This document shows, piece by piece, positions 1-9,768 of a DNA stretch of 64,000 bases (positions are counted from its first letter, which is position 1; every line of letters starts with the position of its first letter). A program made the position numbers and the translations under genes. The DNA is from Pseudomonas marginalis (lineage in GTDB: Bacteria > Pseudomonadota > Gammaproteobacteria > Pseudomonadales > Pseudomonadaceae), in the NCBI RefSeq assembly GCF_001645105.1, contig NZ_LKEG01000036.1, positions 86,428 through 150,427 of the forward strand. The letters are read 5' to 3'. Below the pieces are notes generated by a model. The model was not told where the DNA came from. It did not search any database and saw nothing but the letters and a program-made list of their open reading frames with translations.

Positions 1-100
1 TGTGGTTGCTAAAACGTTGTGTCGATGTCTGTGTTGGCATGGCTGCAACGGTCGTCATCTCATTTGCATTCGCCGCCACGGTCGATTTTGGAAAAAGCAG

Positions 101-1267
101 TTAGCCGTACGGGCCGGTGCCGGTCCGGTCGACCAGGCGAATGCTGTCCCGGCCAGCCCGCTTGGATTCATACAGCGTGGTATCGCCTTGTTCAATCAGC
201 GCCGTCAGGCTCGGCGGTGGTTGATCAAACAGGTTGGCGCCGATGCTCAGGGTGACCGGCGCGGGCGTGGCGAAGGTCTGCGCGGCCAGTTGGTGAAACT
301 GGTCGCGCAGGCTGCTGCCCAGCGTGACGATTTGCTCCGTGGAGGCCGGGTTCAACAGGATCACGAACTCATCGCCGCCGAGGCGTGCGGCCAGCGCACC
401 TCGGGGCACCACGCCGCGGATCATTTCGCTCAAGGCGATCAGCAAGCGGTCGCCGGCGATATGGCCGTGGAGGTCGTTGACCGATTTGAAGTTGTCGATA
501 TCGATCAGCAGCAACGCACCCGGTTGCGCCGGCGACACCTGGGCCAGCAGGCGTGGCGCGCGCAGGTCGAGGGCGCGGCGGTTGTAGAGGGCGGTGAGGG
601 GGTCGCGGGCAGCGAGGCGGGCGATCTGTTGTTCGCGTCGGTAGCGTTCGGAGCCGGTCATCGATAGGGCAATCAGCATGATCGCCATGGCGCCTTCCAC
701 CAGGGAGATCTGGATGATCTCGCCCTTGAACGCGGCAAGGTCGATCAAGGTGCCGGGGATCAGTACCGACAGGGCCTTGGCCACATAGAACGCGCCATGG
801 ATCAGCAGCACATAGCGCAACTGCACCGCGCCAATGCTCAGGGATTTGCCGTGGGGGCGCAGCAAAAAGCTGGCGCGCAGGGTCGGCAACGCCACCAGCA
901 GTGACTGCACCGCCAGCATGGCTTTGGACCATGACGGATCGGCCGGCAACATCAGCATGCCCAGCCAGACCAGCAGCATCAGCAACCACAACGGCGACAG
1001 ACGCGTTTGGGTGAACCGCGCCACGCCGAGCAAAAACAGAAAGTGCGCGCTCACCAGTAGGCCGTTGGCGAACCAGATGCCGATCATCACAAAGCCATTG
1101 ATGCGCAGCAGCGCAAGCGTGGAACCGATGCTGATGGTCGCGAAACCGGCGCTCCAGTACAGCAGCGAAGGTTCACGCACACTGCGCCATTCAACGGCCA
1201 GGTACAGGGCGGCAGCGGCTGCCAGGGCAACGGTGAGTGCCAAAATCGTAGGAGGGTCGAGCGTCAT
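101..1267 (-). CDS. Membrane-anchored diguanylate cyclase (GGDEF)
   Basis: Predicted to make cyclic di-GMP at the inner membrane. The first ~210 residues are a run of about six or seven hydrophobic segments. The last ~170 residues are a GGDEF domain with DPLTALYNRRAL, DIDNFKSVND and an intact GGDEF active site. The inhibitory I-site (RxxD five residues before the motif) is absent; the equivalent residues read PRGA, so product inhibition at that site is unlikely. No periplasmic sensor domain is seen, so the membrane part is probably the input. The gene stands alone and the next gene upstream is a separate MFS pump. The ribosome binding site before the chosen ATG is weak. Confidence 0.9.
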   Translation of the reverse strand: MTLDPPTILALTVALAAAAALYLAVEWRSVREPSLLYWSAGFATISIGSTLALLRINGFVMIGIWFANGLLVSAHFLFLLGVARFTQTRLSPLWLLMLLVWLGMLMLPADPSWSKAMLAVQSLLVALPTLRASFLLRPHGKSLSIGAVQLRYVLLIHGAFYVAKALSVLIPGTLIDLAAFKGEIIQISLVEGAMAIMLIALSMTGSERYRREQQIARLAARDPLTALYNRRALDLRAPRLLAQVSPAQPGALLLIDIDNFKSVNDLHGHIAGDRLLIALSEMIRGVVPRGALAARLGGDEFVILLNPASTEQIVTLGSSLRDQFHQLAAQTFATPAPVTLSIGANLFDQPPPSLTALIEQGDTTLYESKRAGRDSIRLVDRTGTGPYG

Positions 1268-1376
1268 GTGCTGCCGGGTCTGCCTGGTGTGCGTTTAGAA
1301 CCGGGATTGTAAGCGCACACGCAGGTTTTTCAGAGCATTCCGTGTGATGGCACACGGCCAGGCGATGATCGGCAGG

Positions 1377-2588
1377 TCAGGCGCCTTTGGTCGACGGCAA
1401 CAACACCGTGAGAATGCCCACCAGCGGCAGGAACGAGCACAGTTTGTAGACGTACTCGATACCGTGTGTGTCAGCGAGCAAACCGAGCAGCGCCGCGCCA
1501 ATCCCGCTGAAACCGAACATCAGGCCGAAAAAGATCCCGGCGATCATGCCCACATTGCCGGGCACCAGTTCCTGGGCAAAGACCACGATGGCCGAGAAGG
1601 CCGAGGCGATGATAAACCCGATCACGACGCTCAATACCGCCGTCCAGAACAGGTCGACGTAGGGCAGCGCCAGGGTGAACGGCGCTGCACCAAGGATGGA
1701 GAACCAGATGACTTTCTTACGGCCGATCTTGTCGCCGATGGGGCCGCCTGCGAAGGTGCCGACCGCCACTGCGCCCAGGAACAGGAACAGGTACATCTGG
1801 GAGCTGGAAACCGACAGCTGGAATTTTTCGATCAGGTAGAACGTGAAGTAGCTGGTCAGGCTGGTCATGTACCAGTACTTGGAAAACACCAGCACGGCCA
1901 GTACGACCAGGGCGAAGGTCACGCGGCCTTTGGACAAACCATGGGTGGCTTTGCCGCCTTGCTTGAGCTTGAACAGGTTGAGGTGGTTGCGGTACCAGCG
2001 GCTCAAGCCGTACAGCACCAGGATCGCGAACACGGCAAACAGCCCGAACCAGGCGATATGGCCTTGGCCGTAGGGAATGATGATCGCCGCCGCCAGCAAC
2101 GGGCCCAGCGCGCTGCCGGTATTGCCGCCGACCTGGAAGGTCGATTGGGCCAGGCCGTAGCGACCGCCGGAGGCCAGGCGCGCGACACGCGAAGTTTCCG
2201 GGTGGAAGGTCGACGAGCCGACGCCGACCAGGCCGGCCGCCAGCAGGATCGCCGGGAAGTTGCCGACAAACGCCAGCATCAGGATGCCGATCAAGGTGCA
2301 CACCATGCCCGCCGGCAGCAGCCACGGTTTGGGGTGGCGATCGGTGTGGTAGCCGATCCAGGGTTGCAGCAGCGAGGCGGTGAGCTGGAAGGTCAGGGTG
2401 ATCAGGCCCACTTGGGTGAACGACAGGCCGTAGTTGGCCTTGAGCATCGGGTAGATCGACGGCAGCACGGCCTGGATCAGGTCATTGATCAAATGCGCCA
2501 AGGCGCAGGCGCCGAGGATACGCATGACCAAGGGGCTGGCTTGGGGTGCAGTGGTTGCAGCGGCGGGTGACGCGGTGAGGGTCGACAT
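1377..2588 (-). CDS. MFS efflux transporter, Fsr (fosmidomycin resistance) family
   Basis: About 403 residues with 12 predicted membrane segments. Family features include the N-terminal HLINDLIQAVLPSIYPMLK stretch, the STFHPE segment and the cytoplasmic GDKIGRKK loop between the two halves. Fsr-type pumps export fosmidomycin and other drugs by proton antiport; the natural substrate here is unknown. An in-frame upstream start exists at 2648, but the ATG at 2588 gives the normal family N-terminus. It is divergent from an AraC-family regulator 146 bp away, the usual arrangement for a locally regulated pump. Confidence 0.88.
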   Translation of the reverse strand: MSTLTASPAAATTAPQASPLVMRILGACALAHLINDLIQAVLPSIYPMLKANYGLSFTQVGLITLTFQLTASLLQPWIGYHTDRHPKPWLLPAGMVCTLIGILMLAFVGNFPAILLAAGLVGVGSSTFHPETSRVARLASGGRYGLAQSTFQVGGNTGSALGPLLAAAIIIPYGQGHIAWFGLFAVFAILVLYGLSRWYRNHLNLFKLKQGGKATHGLSKGRVTFALVVLAVLVFSKYWYMTSLTSYFTFYLIEKFQLSVSSSQMYLFLFLGAVAVGTFAGGPIGDKIGRKKVIWFSILGAAPFTLALPYVDLFWTAVLSVVIGFIIASAFSAIVVFAQELVPGNVGMIAGIFFGLMFGFSGIGAALLGLLADTHGIEYVYKLCSFLPLVGILTVLLPSTKGA

Positions 2589-2734
2589 GCAGGCATTCCA
2601 TACAAGGCAGCTAATCAGAGGCGGCGACTTCTTAAGGTCACCATCCATTACAAAATGATTCGGCGTTTATGCTAGATTCGTCATGAGTGCCTGTCTCGCG
2701 TAATTCGGGCGGCAACCATCGCAAAAAGGGCGAA

Positions 2735-3508
2735 ATGATCAAACCACTGAATGAATTTCTCCAGGAAATCAACGAAGGCGCCTGGGCGGTCATCAGTTCC
2801 GCCACGGATTACCCGGAAAATTGGGTGATCCCCGACCACAGCCACGAAAAACATCAACTGCTCTACGCCATCGAAGGGGTGATGGTGGTGTACTCGGCGC
2901 TGAACCAGTGGACGGTACCGCCCAATCGCGGGATCTGGATGCCCAGCGGGCAGGTGCATTCGTTGCGCTGTGTCGGCACCCTGAAAATGCGCAGCGTGTT
3001 CGTGCGCCCGGACCGGTTCCCGAACATGCCCGGCGAGCCGAAGACGGTCAGCATCTCGCCGCTGCTGAGCGAGCTGATCAAGGCGTCGGTGAGTTTGAAA
3101 CCGCCGTACGCCGAGGACTCGCGGGAGGCGCGGATCATGCACCTGATCCTCGACGAACTCGCCATCCTGCCGGCGCTGCCACTGGCGTTGCCCCAGCCCG
3201 CCGACCCGCGTATCAAGCAGATCTGCCTTGCGTTACAGGACGATCCGGGCGACGCCTCCACCGTGGCGGATTGGAGCACGCGCCTGAACCTGGACCAGAC
3301 CACCATCCAGCGCCTGTTCCGCAAGGCAACCGGCATGACCTTCGGCCAGTGGCGTCAGCAGGCGCGGCTGCTGCTGGCGCTGGAGCGCATTGCGGTGGGC
3401 GAGAAGGTGATCGATATCGCCCTGGAACTGGGCTATGAAAGCCCGAGCGCGTTTACCAGCATGTTCAAGAAACAGTTTGGCAAGACGCCGAGCCAGTTTT
3501 TCCGGTAA
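2735..3508 (+). CDS. AraC-family transcriptional regulator
   Basis: About 257 residues. The N-terminal half is a cupin-like sensing domain (PDHSHEKHQLLYAIEGVM and GIWMPSGQVHSL). The C-terminal ~100 residues are a two-helix-turn-helix AraC domain ending in ALELGYESPSAFTSMFKKQFGKTPSQFF. I chose the ATG at 2735 because AAGGG lies six bases upstream; an in-frame GTG at 2687 has no comparable signal. It probably controls the divergent Fsr-like pump. Its stop codon abuts the stop of the convergent GGDEF-EAL gene with no bases between them. Confidence 0.9.
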   Translation: MIKPLNEFLQEINEGAWAVISSATDYPENWVIPDHSHEKHQLLYAIEGVMVVYSALNQWTVPPNRGIWMPSGQVHSLRCVGTLKMRSVFVRPDRFPNMPGEPKTVSISPLLSELIKASVSLKPPYAEDSREARIMHLILDELAILPALPLALPQPADPRIKQICLALQDDPGDASTVADWSTRLNLDQTTIQRLFRKATGMTFGQWRQQARLLLALERIAVGEKVIDIALELGYESPSAFTSMFKKQFGKTPSQFFR

Positions 3509-6082
3509 TCACTGCACGGTGCCGGCGTGCACGTCGAGCAAGCTGTTGAGCGCCTCGATATCCAGTGGCCGACTGAGGAAATAGCCTTGGCCCTCTTCAC
3601 AGGCCACGGCCTTGAGCAGCGCCAGGTGTTCGGCGGTTTCAATGCCTTCGGCCGTGACTGTCAGTGCCAGGGCGCGGCCCAGCCCGACAATCGCCTGGAT
3701 AATTGCCTTGTCATCGTCACTTTCCTCCAGTCGGGTGAGGAAGCTGCGGTCTATTTTCAAACCATCGAACGGGAAGTCGCGCAGATAGCTCAGGGACGAG
3801 TAGCCGGTGCCGAAGTCATCCATGGCAATGCGTACGCCCAATTGCTTGAGCGTGCGCATCACCTCAAGCGCCCCGGTGGCATCTTCAAGCATGACGCTTT
3901 CGGTGATTTCCAGTTCTACGCGCGCGGGATCAATGCCTGAGCTCTTCAGCGCTTGCTGCGTACGCTCCACCAGGTTGCCACGCTTGAACTCCGTGGGTGA
4001 CAGGTTGACGGACACAAAAAGCGGCTCCGGCCACTGTGCGGCACACACGCAAGCGGTCTCCAGTACCCAATCGCTCAGCGCCAGGATCAACCCGGACTCT
4101 TCGGCAATCGGAATGAAGGTGTCCGGCGCGATCAGGCCGCGTACCGGGTGCTGCCAGCGCACCAGCGCTTCGGCGCCGACCATTTGCCCGTCGGCGATGC
4201 GATAGCGGGGTTGGAAGTGCAGGCGCAGTTCGGCATGTTTGATTGCATACCGAAGGTCGCTTTCCAGGCGCCGACGTTCGATGATCCGCGCATTCATGTC
4301 GCCGGAATAGAACCGCCAGGTATTGCGCCCGGCGGCCTTCGCCTCGTACAGCGCAATGTCGGCGTAGCGCAGCAGTTCCGTGGCTTCGCGAGCATCGTTG
4401 GGCGCGATGGCAATCCCGATACTGGCGCTGATGAACACCTCTTGCTCGTCAATTCTGATCGTGCGTTCGATGGATTCGATCAACCGCTTACACAGGGTTT
4501 CGACTTCGTCCTGAGTGCCTGCATCGGTCAGGATCAGCACAAATTCATCGCCGCCGACACGGGCGACCAGATCGCCATGGCGCACGCAGTCTGCCAGGCG
4601 CGCAGACACTTCGTTGAGCACCCGGTCACCTGCCGCGTGCCCGAGCAGGTCATTGACCGGCTTGAACCGATCCAGGTCCAGGCTGAGCATCACCAGGGGC
4701 TGTTCCGTGGAGGGCAGGGCTTTGAGTTTGCCGTCGAGGAACGCTTGCAGGCGGGTGCGGTTGGGCAGCCCGGTCAGGGCGTCATGCTGGGACAAGAACT
4801 CGATGCGCCGACGGGCTTCGACTTCTTCCGTCACGTCGGTGGCCGTCCCGCGAAACCCGCCGCACGGCATCTCTCGCGCCGACAGCCGAGTGGTGCGTTC
4901 CTGTCCCGCTGCATCGACGTAGCGACACTGCACGCTGATATCCGGGCGTCGTCCGGGGGCGCTGAGCCACTGGGAAAGCGGGCCCGACTCGGTCTCCAGC
5001 AAGTCGTTCATCGTCGCCCCGATCCACGCATAGCGGGTCAACCCGGTGACGTCTTCGAAGCGTTCCGACAGGTAAGTGAAGCGCCAACCGGCGTCGATTT
5101 CCCACACCCAGTCGGAGCTGGCCTCCACCACATCGCGAAAGCGTGCTTCGCTGGTGGCCAGGGCATTCTGGCTGTTCTGCAGCGACGAATGGCTCGCATC
5201 CAGGGCGAGCGCGGCGGCCGTGGTGCGGCGCGAAATGGCCCAGGTCATCAGGCACACCAGCAACGCGGCCAGGCCCAGCAGCGGCAGGCCGACCCCCATA
5301 AGCCGCAAACCGGGCCGGGCCGGCTCCCAGTGCAGGCTGCCGGCGGTACCGTTGTCGCCGAGGGGAAAGAGCAACGTTTTGCCGATTTCATCGGGGCTGG
5401 CAATGTGCAGTTTGTTCACGCCGAACTCATCGCCGATCACGGTCAGTTTGGCGCTGTTGAGGATGTCGATGAAGATCAGCACCGAGGCCGGCCTGCCATC
5501 CGTCACCACCGTGGGGTCGGTGCCGGGAGTGATGGCGGCGGCCGCCACCAGCGCGGGGCTGCCGTGCACGTTGATAAAGGCGGTGACCGGTGTTTCGCTG
5601 TCGGCACCCGCACGGGCCTGGTCGAGAATCCCGGCAATGGGCTGGCCCAGCCATTGCGTGAGGTCGATATCCAGCAGCTTGCCGTCGACGACCGCGTACA
5701 CCGTGCGATTGGCGTCGTTGATCACAAACAGGCCTTGAAAACCGAAATCATCAAACAACGTGGCGCCGAGATTGCCCCGCATGTAAGCCCAGTCATTGTC
5801 GACTTTAACGTGCAAGTGCTTGTAGGCATCGCTCCAGAAGGCGTAGTCCTTGACGGTCACCCGTAAGGATTTCTCCAGCGATTGCACGGCTTTACGGGTA
5901 TAGAAGGCGCTTTCAACCTGCTCGGAACGGTCCAGTTCGTGGGCGAGGTAAACCAGCGAGTAGGCGGCGGCTGCAAATACCACGGCCAACAAGCCCATGA
6001 ACCGGAACAGCGAGGTGCGCGCCAGTGAAAGGCTGGTGCGGTCGGAAAGCGAGCGGACGATAGGAGCGAGAGAGTTCGGCAT
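3509..6082 (-). CDS. CHASE4-PAS-GGDEF-EAL cyclic di-GMP enzyme
   Basis: An 857-residue inner-membrane signalling protein. Order: transmembrane segment (~27-50), periplasmic CHASE4-like sensor (~55-250, with KDYAFWSDAY and NDWAYMRGNL), second transmembrane segment (~258-282), PAS (~315-420), GGDEF (~430-590), EAL (~600-850). The GGDEF site is intact and preceded by RHGD at the I-site. The EAL domain keeps EALVRW, EITESVMLED, DDFGTGYSS and KIDRSFL, so both activities are possible on paper. Many such proteins work mainly in one direction and sequence does not settle which. It is convergent with the AraC gene at 3508. Confidence 0.92.
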   Translation of the reverse strand: MPNSLAPIVRSLSDRTSLSLARTSLFRFMGLLAVVFAAAAYSLVYLAHELDRSEQVESAFYTRKAVQSLEKSLRVTVKDYAFWSDAYKHLHVKVDNDWAYMRGNLGATLFDDFGFQGLFVINDANRTVYAVVDGKLLDIDLTQWLGQPIAGILDQARAGADSETPVTAFINVHGSPALVAAAAITPGTDPTVVTDGRPASVLIFIDILNSAKLTVIGDEFGVNKLHIASPDEIGKTLLFPLGDNGTAGSLHWEPARPGLRLMGVGLPLLGLAALLVCLMTWAISRRTTAAALALDASHSSLQNSQNALATSEARFRDVVEASSDWVWEIDAGWRFTYLSERFEDVTGLTRYAWIGATMNDLLETESGPLSQWLSAPGRRPDISVQCRYVDAAGQERTTRLSAREMPCGGFRGTATDVTEEVEARRRIEFLSQHDALTGLPNRTRLQAFLDGKLKALPSTEQPLVMLSLDLDRFKPVNDLLGHAAGDRVLNEVSARLADCVRHGDLVARVGGDEFVLILTDAGTQDEVETLCKRLIESIERTIRIDEQEVFISASIGIAIAPNDAREATELLRYADIALYEAKAAGRNTWRFYSGDMNARIIERRRLESDLRYAIKHAELRLHFQPRYRIADGQMVGAEALVRWQHPVRGLIAPDTFIPIAEESGLILALSDWVLETACVCAAQWPEPLFVSVNLSPTEFKRGNLVERTQQALKSSGIDPARVELEITESVMLEDATGALEVMRTLKQLGVRIAMDDFGTGYSSLSYLRDFPFDGLKIDRSFLTRLEESDDDKAIIQAIVGLGRALALTVTAEGIETAEHLALLKAVACEEGQGYFLSRPLDIEALNSLLDVHAGTVQ

Positions 6083-6206
6083 TGTTTCCCGCAGAGCGTC
6101 GCTGCAAGTCAGGGGTATGACGTGTTATCGGCGGCCGGGGCAAAACGTTGAGAGCGTTGCAGCGGATCAGGGCTCACGTTGGGGCGCAGTGCGTCCCCTG
6201 GCTTTG

Positions 6207-6506
6207 GGCTTCACCGGCGGCTATGCGCCCTACAACATTGCCAAGGAAGCCGTACGCGCACTCACACGCTCGGCGGCGCGAGAATGGGGAGTGGACAACA
6301 TCACGGTCAACAACCTGTTGCCGGTGGCCGACACCTGGGGCGATGCGTATGACGCCCCGGCGCCGACCAATGTGCTGGGGCGTTACGGCTCGCCTGAAGA
6401 TGACATTGCGCCTGTGGTGCTGTTCCTGGCCAGCCAGGACGCGCAATTCATTACCGGCTACAGCCTCACACCGGATGGCGGGCAAATCATCGACAGTGCG
6501 CGGTAA
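6207..6506 (+). pseudogene. Short-chain dehydrogenase, C-terminal remnant
   Basis: About 99 codons match the C-terminal half of a classical SDR: YNIAK (catalytic YxxxK), LTRSAAREWG, the NNLLPVA segment, and GYSLTPDGGQ at the end. The N-terminal Rossmann fold, with the TGxxxGxG cofactor motif and the catalytic Ser strand, is missing. Upstream sequence in the same frame is unrelated, so this is a truncated gene rather than a short protein. Its last ~49 bases are overlapped in antisense by the end of the NepI-like gene, which suggests a recombination joint. Confidence 0.75.
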
Positions 6507-7660
6507 CCGCTGGCGCGAGCCGCGAGCCACGCCAATACGGCTGCCGCACCCAGCACCGCCGCACTCAACTGGAAGGTAGCCTGGTAACCGCTCCAGTCAA
6601 ACACGAGGCCGCCAACGATAGCGCCCGATGCTATCGCCAGCTGGATGATCGCGACCATCAAGCCACCCCCTGCTTCGGCATCGTCGGGCAGGGTTGTCGA
6701 CAGCCAGGTCCACCAGCCCACCGGCGCGGCGGTAGCGACCAGGCCCCATACCCCCAGCAACAACGTGGTCATCACCATGGAGCTGCCGACCTTGACCAAC
6801 GCCAGCGCAATCCCCGCCATCACCAACGGGATGATGATCAGCGTCAGGAACACGCTCTTTTTCAGCAAACGCTCGATCAGGAGCGTCCCCACCAGTCCGG
6901 CCAGGCCCAGCACCAACAATATGAGCGACAACCGGGAAACACTGACCTGGGTGACAGCCTCCAGAAACGGTCGCAGGTAAGTGAACAGCATGAACTGGCC
7001 CATGAAAAACACGCTGACCGCCAGCATGCCCAAGGCCACCGGCTTGCGCTTCATCAAGCCCAACAGGCTGCCGTTTTTTGCCGCCCCCTGCGCTTTGATC
7101 GACGGCAGACTGAGCATCAGCCAGGCCGCCGCCAGCACCGCAACGGGGACGACGCAAAAGAACGCCCCGCGCCAGCCGATCAAGCCGCCGACGAAGCTGC
7201 CCAACGGTGCCGCGATCACCGTTGCCAGTGCGTTGCCGCCATTGACGATAGCCAATGCCCGCGGCACCTGGGCTGCGGGCACCAGGCGCATGGCGGTGGC
7301 GGCCGACAGTGACCAGAAGCCGCCGATGGCCACGCCGATCAACGCGCGGCCCAGCATGAACACGGAGTAATTGGGTGCGAATGCCACCACCGTGCCAGAG
7401 ATGATCATTAGCAGGGTCAAGGACAGCAGCAAGCGCTTGCGTTCAACCCGCGCCGCCACGGCCGCAATCACCAGGCTGGTGAGCAGGGCAAACAGCCCTG
7501 ATACCGAAATGCCCTGTCCGGCCTGGCCCTCGGTGATATGCAGGTCGGTCGCCAGCGGCGTCAACAGGCTCACGGGCAGGAACTCGGAGGCCACCAGGGC
7601 AAATGCCGCCAGTGACATTGCGAGTACGGCGCCCCAGTTTTTTGGTTCGGCGGTCGTCAC
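6458..7660 (-). CDS. MFS exporter, NepI-like
   Basis: A 400-residue, 12-segment MFS protein whose N-terminus (NWGAVLAMSLAAFALVASEFLPVSLLTPLA) closely recalls E. coli NepI, a purine ribonucleoside efflux pump; GGFWSLSAATAMRLVP and PVGWWTWLSTTLPDDAEAGG are further family segments. The substrate is inferred only from this likeness. The start codon overlaps the stop of the upstream hydrolase by four bases (ATGA), so the two are probably co-translated. The last ~14 codons are antisense to the SDR remnant, so the original C-terminus may have been replaced. Confidence 0.85.
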   Translation of the reverse strand: MTTAEPKNWGAVLAMSLAAFALVASEFLPVSLLTPLATDLHITEGQAGQGISVSGLFALLTSLVIAAVAARVERKRLLLSLTLLMIISGTVVAFAPNYSVFMLGRALIGVAIGGFWSLSAATAMRLVPAAQVPRALAIVNGGNALATVIAAPLGSFVGGLIGWRGAFFCVVPVAVLAAAWLMLSLPSIKAQGAAKNGSLLGLMKRKPVALGMLAVSVFFMGQFMLFTYLRPFLEAVTQVSVSRLSLILLVLGLAGLVGTLLIERLLKKSVFLTLIIIPLVMAGIALALVKVGSSMVMTTLLLGVWGLVATAAPVGWWTWLSTTLPDDAEAGGGLMVAIIQLAIASGAIVGGLVFDWSGYQATFQLSAAVLGAAAVLAWLAARASGYRALSMICPPSGVRL

Positions 7661-8679
7661 TTCAGGTACTTCCTGAAAAAGCTAGCGAGCGTGTCGAACG
7701 GGATCAGGTCGACCCGGTCGTACAAGTCCACATGCCCGGCGTCGGGGATGATCACCAGTTCCTTGGGCTCGGCAGCACGCTGGTAGGCGTCCTCGCTGAA
7801 TTCGCGGGAGTGCGCATTGGCGCCGGCAATCAGCAAGAGCGGACGCGGAGAAAGGGTCTCGATGTCATTGAACGGGTAGAAGTTCATGAACTTCACGTTG
7901 CTGCTCAGCGTCGGCCGGGTGGTGGTGTGTGGCGAGGCGCCGGTGGGGGTGAACTCACCGCGCGATGTGCGATAGAAATCGTAGAACTCATCGCCAACCG
8001 CATCGCCGGTCAGGGTGTTCGGTGTGCCGCCGGTGTAGACGGTGTCGCCCCCCTGGAATTCCACATAGCGCTGGTTGGCCGCTTGCAGCAGTACCTGTCG
8101 GCGTTGCGCCAAGGTCACGCCATGTTTGAGGCCATTGCGAGTCGCGGCGCCCATGTCGTACATGCTTACCGTGGCGATGGCCTTGAGGCGTGGGTCGATC
8201 TTCGCGGCAGCGATGGCGAAGCTGCCACTGCCGCAGATACCGATCACGCCAATGCGCTCGCGGTCGACGATTGGCTGGGTGCCGAGGTAATCCACGGCGG
8301 CGCTGAAGGCTTCGCTGTAGAGCTCGGGCAACACCGCATTGCGTGGTGTGCCGGCACTTTCTCCCCAGAATGGGAGATCCAGGGACAACGTTACAAAACC
8401 CTGTTCTGCCATTTTGGTCGCATAGAGGTTCGCGCTCTGTTCTTTGACGGCACCCATCGGGTGGCCAACGATAATCGCAGCATTTCTGGAGGTGGGGGCA
8501 AGGTCCTTGGGCACAAACAGGTTACCCGCGACCGCCATGCCGTATTGATTGTTGAAGGTAACCTTTTCGACACTGACCTTGTCGCTTGTGTAGAAGTTGT
8601 TGGCACCGTTGGACATATCGGCTCCCAGTGAAGAGGTGCAGGTCACCAGCAAACCCAGGGTGAGCAGGAGGTTTTTCAT
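7657..8679 (-). CDS. Exported alpha/beta hydrolase, YcjY/dienelactone hydrolase-like
   Basis: 340 residues with an N-terminal signal peptide (MKNLLLTLGLLVTCTSSLGA). The hydrolase core has HPMGAVKEQ, DLPFWGES, a nucleophile elbow GICGSGS and a terminal GHVDLYD supplying the catalytic His. MYDMGAATRNGL resembles the YcjY group. In the elbow the nucleophile position of the dienelactone-hydrolase pattern GxCxG is Cys. The true substrate is unknown. A longer in-frame start at 9015 would run through non-homologous sequence, so the ATG ahead of the signal peptide is preferred. Operon with the NepI-like exporter (4-base overlap) and divergent from an AraC regulator. Confidence 0.85.
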   Translation of the reverse strand: MKNLLLTLGLLVTCTSSLGADMSNGANNFYTSDKVSVEKVTFNNQYGMAVAGNLFVPKDLAPTSRNAAIIVGHPMGAVKEQSANLYATKMAEQGFVTLSLDLPFWGESAGTPRNAVLPELYSEAFSAAVDYLGTQPIVDRERIGVIGICGSGSFAIAAAKIDPRLKAIATVSMYDMGAATRNGLKHGVTLAQRRQVLLQAANQRYVEFQGGDTVYTGGTPNTLTGDAVGDEFYDFYRTSRGEFTPTGASPHTTTRPTLSSNVKFMNFYPFNDIETLSPRPLLLIAGANAHSREFSEDAYQRAAEPKELVIIPDAGHVDLYDRVDLIPFDTLASFFRKYLK

Positions 8680-8844
8680 CGGATGATCCTTGAGGGGGTG
8701 GGTGCGCACATTTTCCCGGGGGCGGTCAGGGTTCTGTAGTGCGTTTGACTGGATTACTTGCCTGATCCTCTGAGTTCTGCGGTTTGCCGGGACGCCACGG
8801 ACCGCTCGGGGTAAAGTCCGATGACGAGAGAAAAAGAGCCTGTT

Positions 8845-9768
8845 ATGACTAACAATGAAACGCCCCTGGACGCGCTGATCCAGGCTATCGGATCGCGGGC
8901 GCAGGCACCGGGCGACTACCCCATGCCGATTCCTGGTCTGGGCTTCTACCGGCGTGAACAGCCCGCAAGCCCCGTGGTGTGCATGGTCGAGCCGTGCATC
9001 GTGCTGGTTGCCCAAGGTGCAAAACAGCTGTGGGCGGGGGGTGAGGGTTATCCATACGATACTTCGCGCTTCCTGGTGACCTCACTGGACATTCCCGCCA
9101 ATTCCGAAGTGCTGGTGGCCAGCCCCGAAAGACCTTGCCTTGGGCTCACCTTCAAGTTGGATTTGCGCATATTGGCCGAGCTGATCGCTCAGAGTGAGCT
9201 GCCGCCGGCGCGGGAGCGGTCGGTGCTGAAGGGGGTGGGCATCGGTACGGTGACCCAGGGCATGCTGGCGTCTTTCGCGCGTCTGGTGGCGCTGCTGGAT
9301 GAACCCGAAGCAATTGCGGTGCTGGCACCGTTGATCCAGCGCGAGATTCACTATCGTCTACTGAAAAGCGACCAGGCGAGCCGATTGCGTCAGATCTGTT
9401 CCGTCGACGGGCAGGGCTATCGGATTGCCAAAGCGATTGATTGGCTGAAGCTCAATTACGACGCGGCATTGCGCGTCGATGAGTTGGCGGCGCGCGTGCA
9501 AATGAGTGCGGCAACCTTTCATCATCACTTTCGCCAGCTGACGGCGATGAGCCCGTTGCAGTATCAGAAGTGGCTGCGCCTGAATGAGGCGCGGCGCTTG
9601 ATGTTGAACGAGCACCAGGACGTGTCCAGTGCCGCGTTCAAAGTGGGCTATGAAAGCCCGTCACAGTTCAGCCGCGAGTACAGCCGCTTGTTCGGCATGC
9701 CGCCTAAGCGCGATGTGGCGGCACTGCGTGGCAAAGCGACTTTCAGTAATCAGCCGCCGTCAGGTTAG
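8845..9768 (+). CDS. AraC-family regulator with AraC_N domain (YqhC-like)
   Basis: About 307 residues. The N-terminal AraC_N cupin-type domain (PIPGLGFYRRE, CMVEPCIVLVAQGAKQL, DIPANSEV) is followed by a C-terminal double helix-turn-helix (ELAARVQMSAATFHHHFRQLT ... KVGYESPSQFSREYSRLFGMPPKRD). This is the type exemplified by YqhC, which activates aldehyde reductases. The ATG at 8845 has AAGAG upstream; an in-frame ATG at 8821 is an alternative. It is divergent from the hydrolase/NepI operon and is the likely regulator of that operon. Its 3' end overlaps the convergent GAF gene by 26 bases. Confidence 0.88.
   Translation: MTNNETPLDALIQAIGSRAQAPGDYPMPIPGLGFYRREQPASPVVCMVEPCIVLVAQGAKQLWAGGEGYPYDTSRFLVTSLDIPANSEVLVASPERPCLGLTFKLDLRILAELIAQSELPPARERSVLKGVGIGTVTQGMLASFARLVALLDEPEAIAVLAPLIQREIHYRLLKSDQASRLRQICSVDGQGYRIAKAIDWLKLNYDAALRVDELAARVQMSAATFHHHFRQLTAMSPLQYQKWLRLNEARRLMLNEHQDVSSAAFKVGYESPSQFSREYSRLFGMPPKRDVAALRGKATFSNQPPSG

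Noticed and set aside
2..667. Long open frame on the plus strand opposite the diguanylate cyclase
   Set aside because: It is the antisense shadow of a clear GGDEF gene in GC-rich DNA and has no domain likeness.
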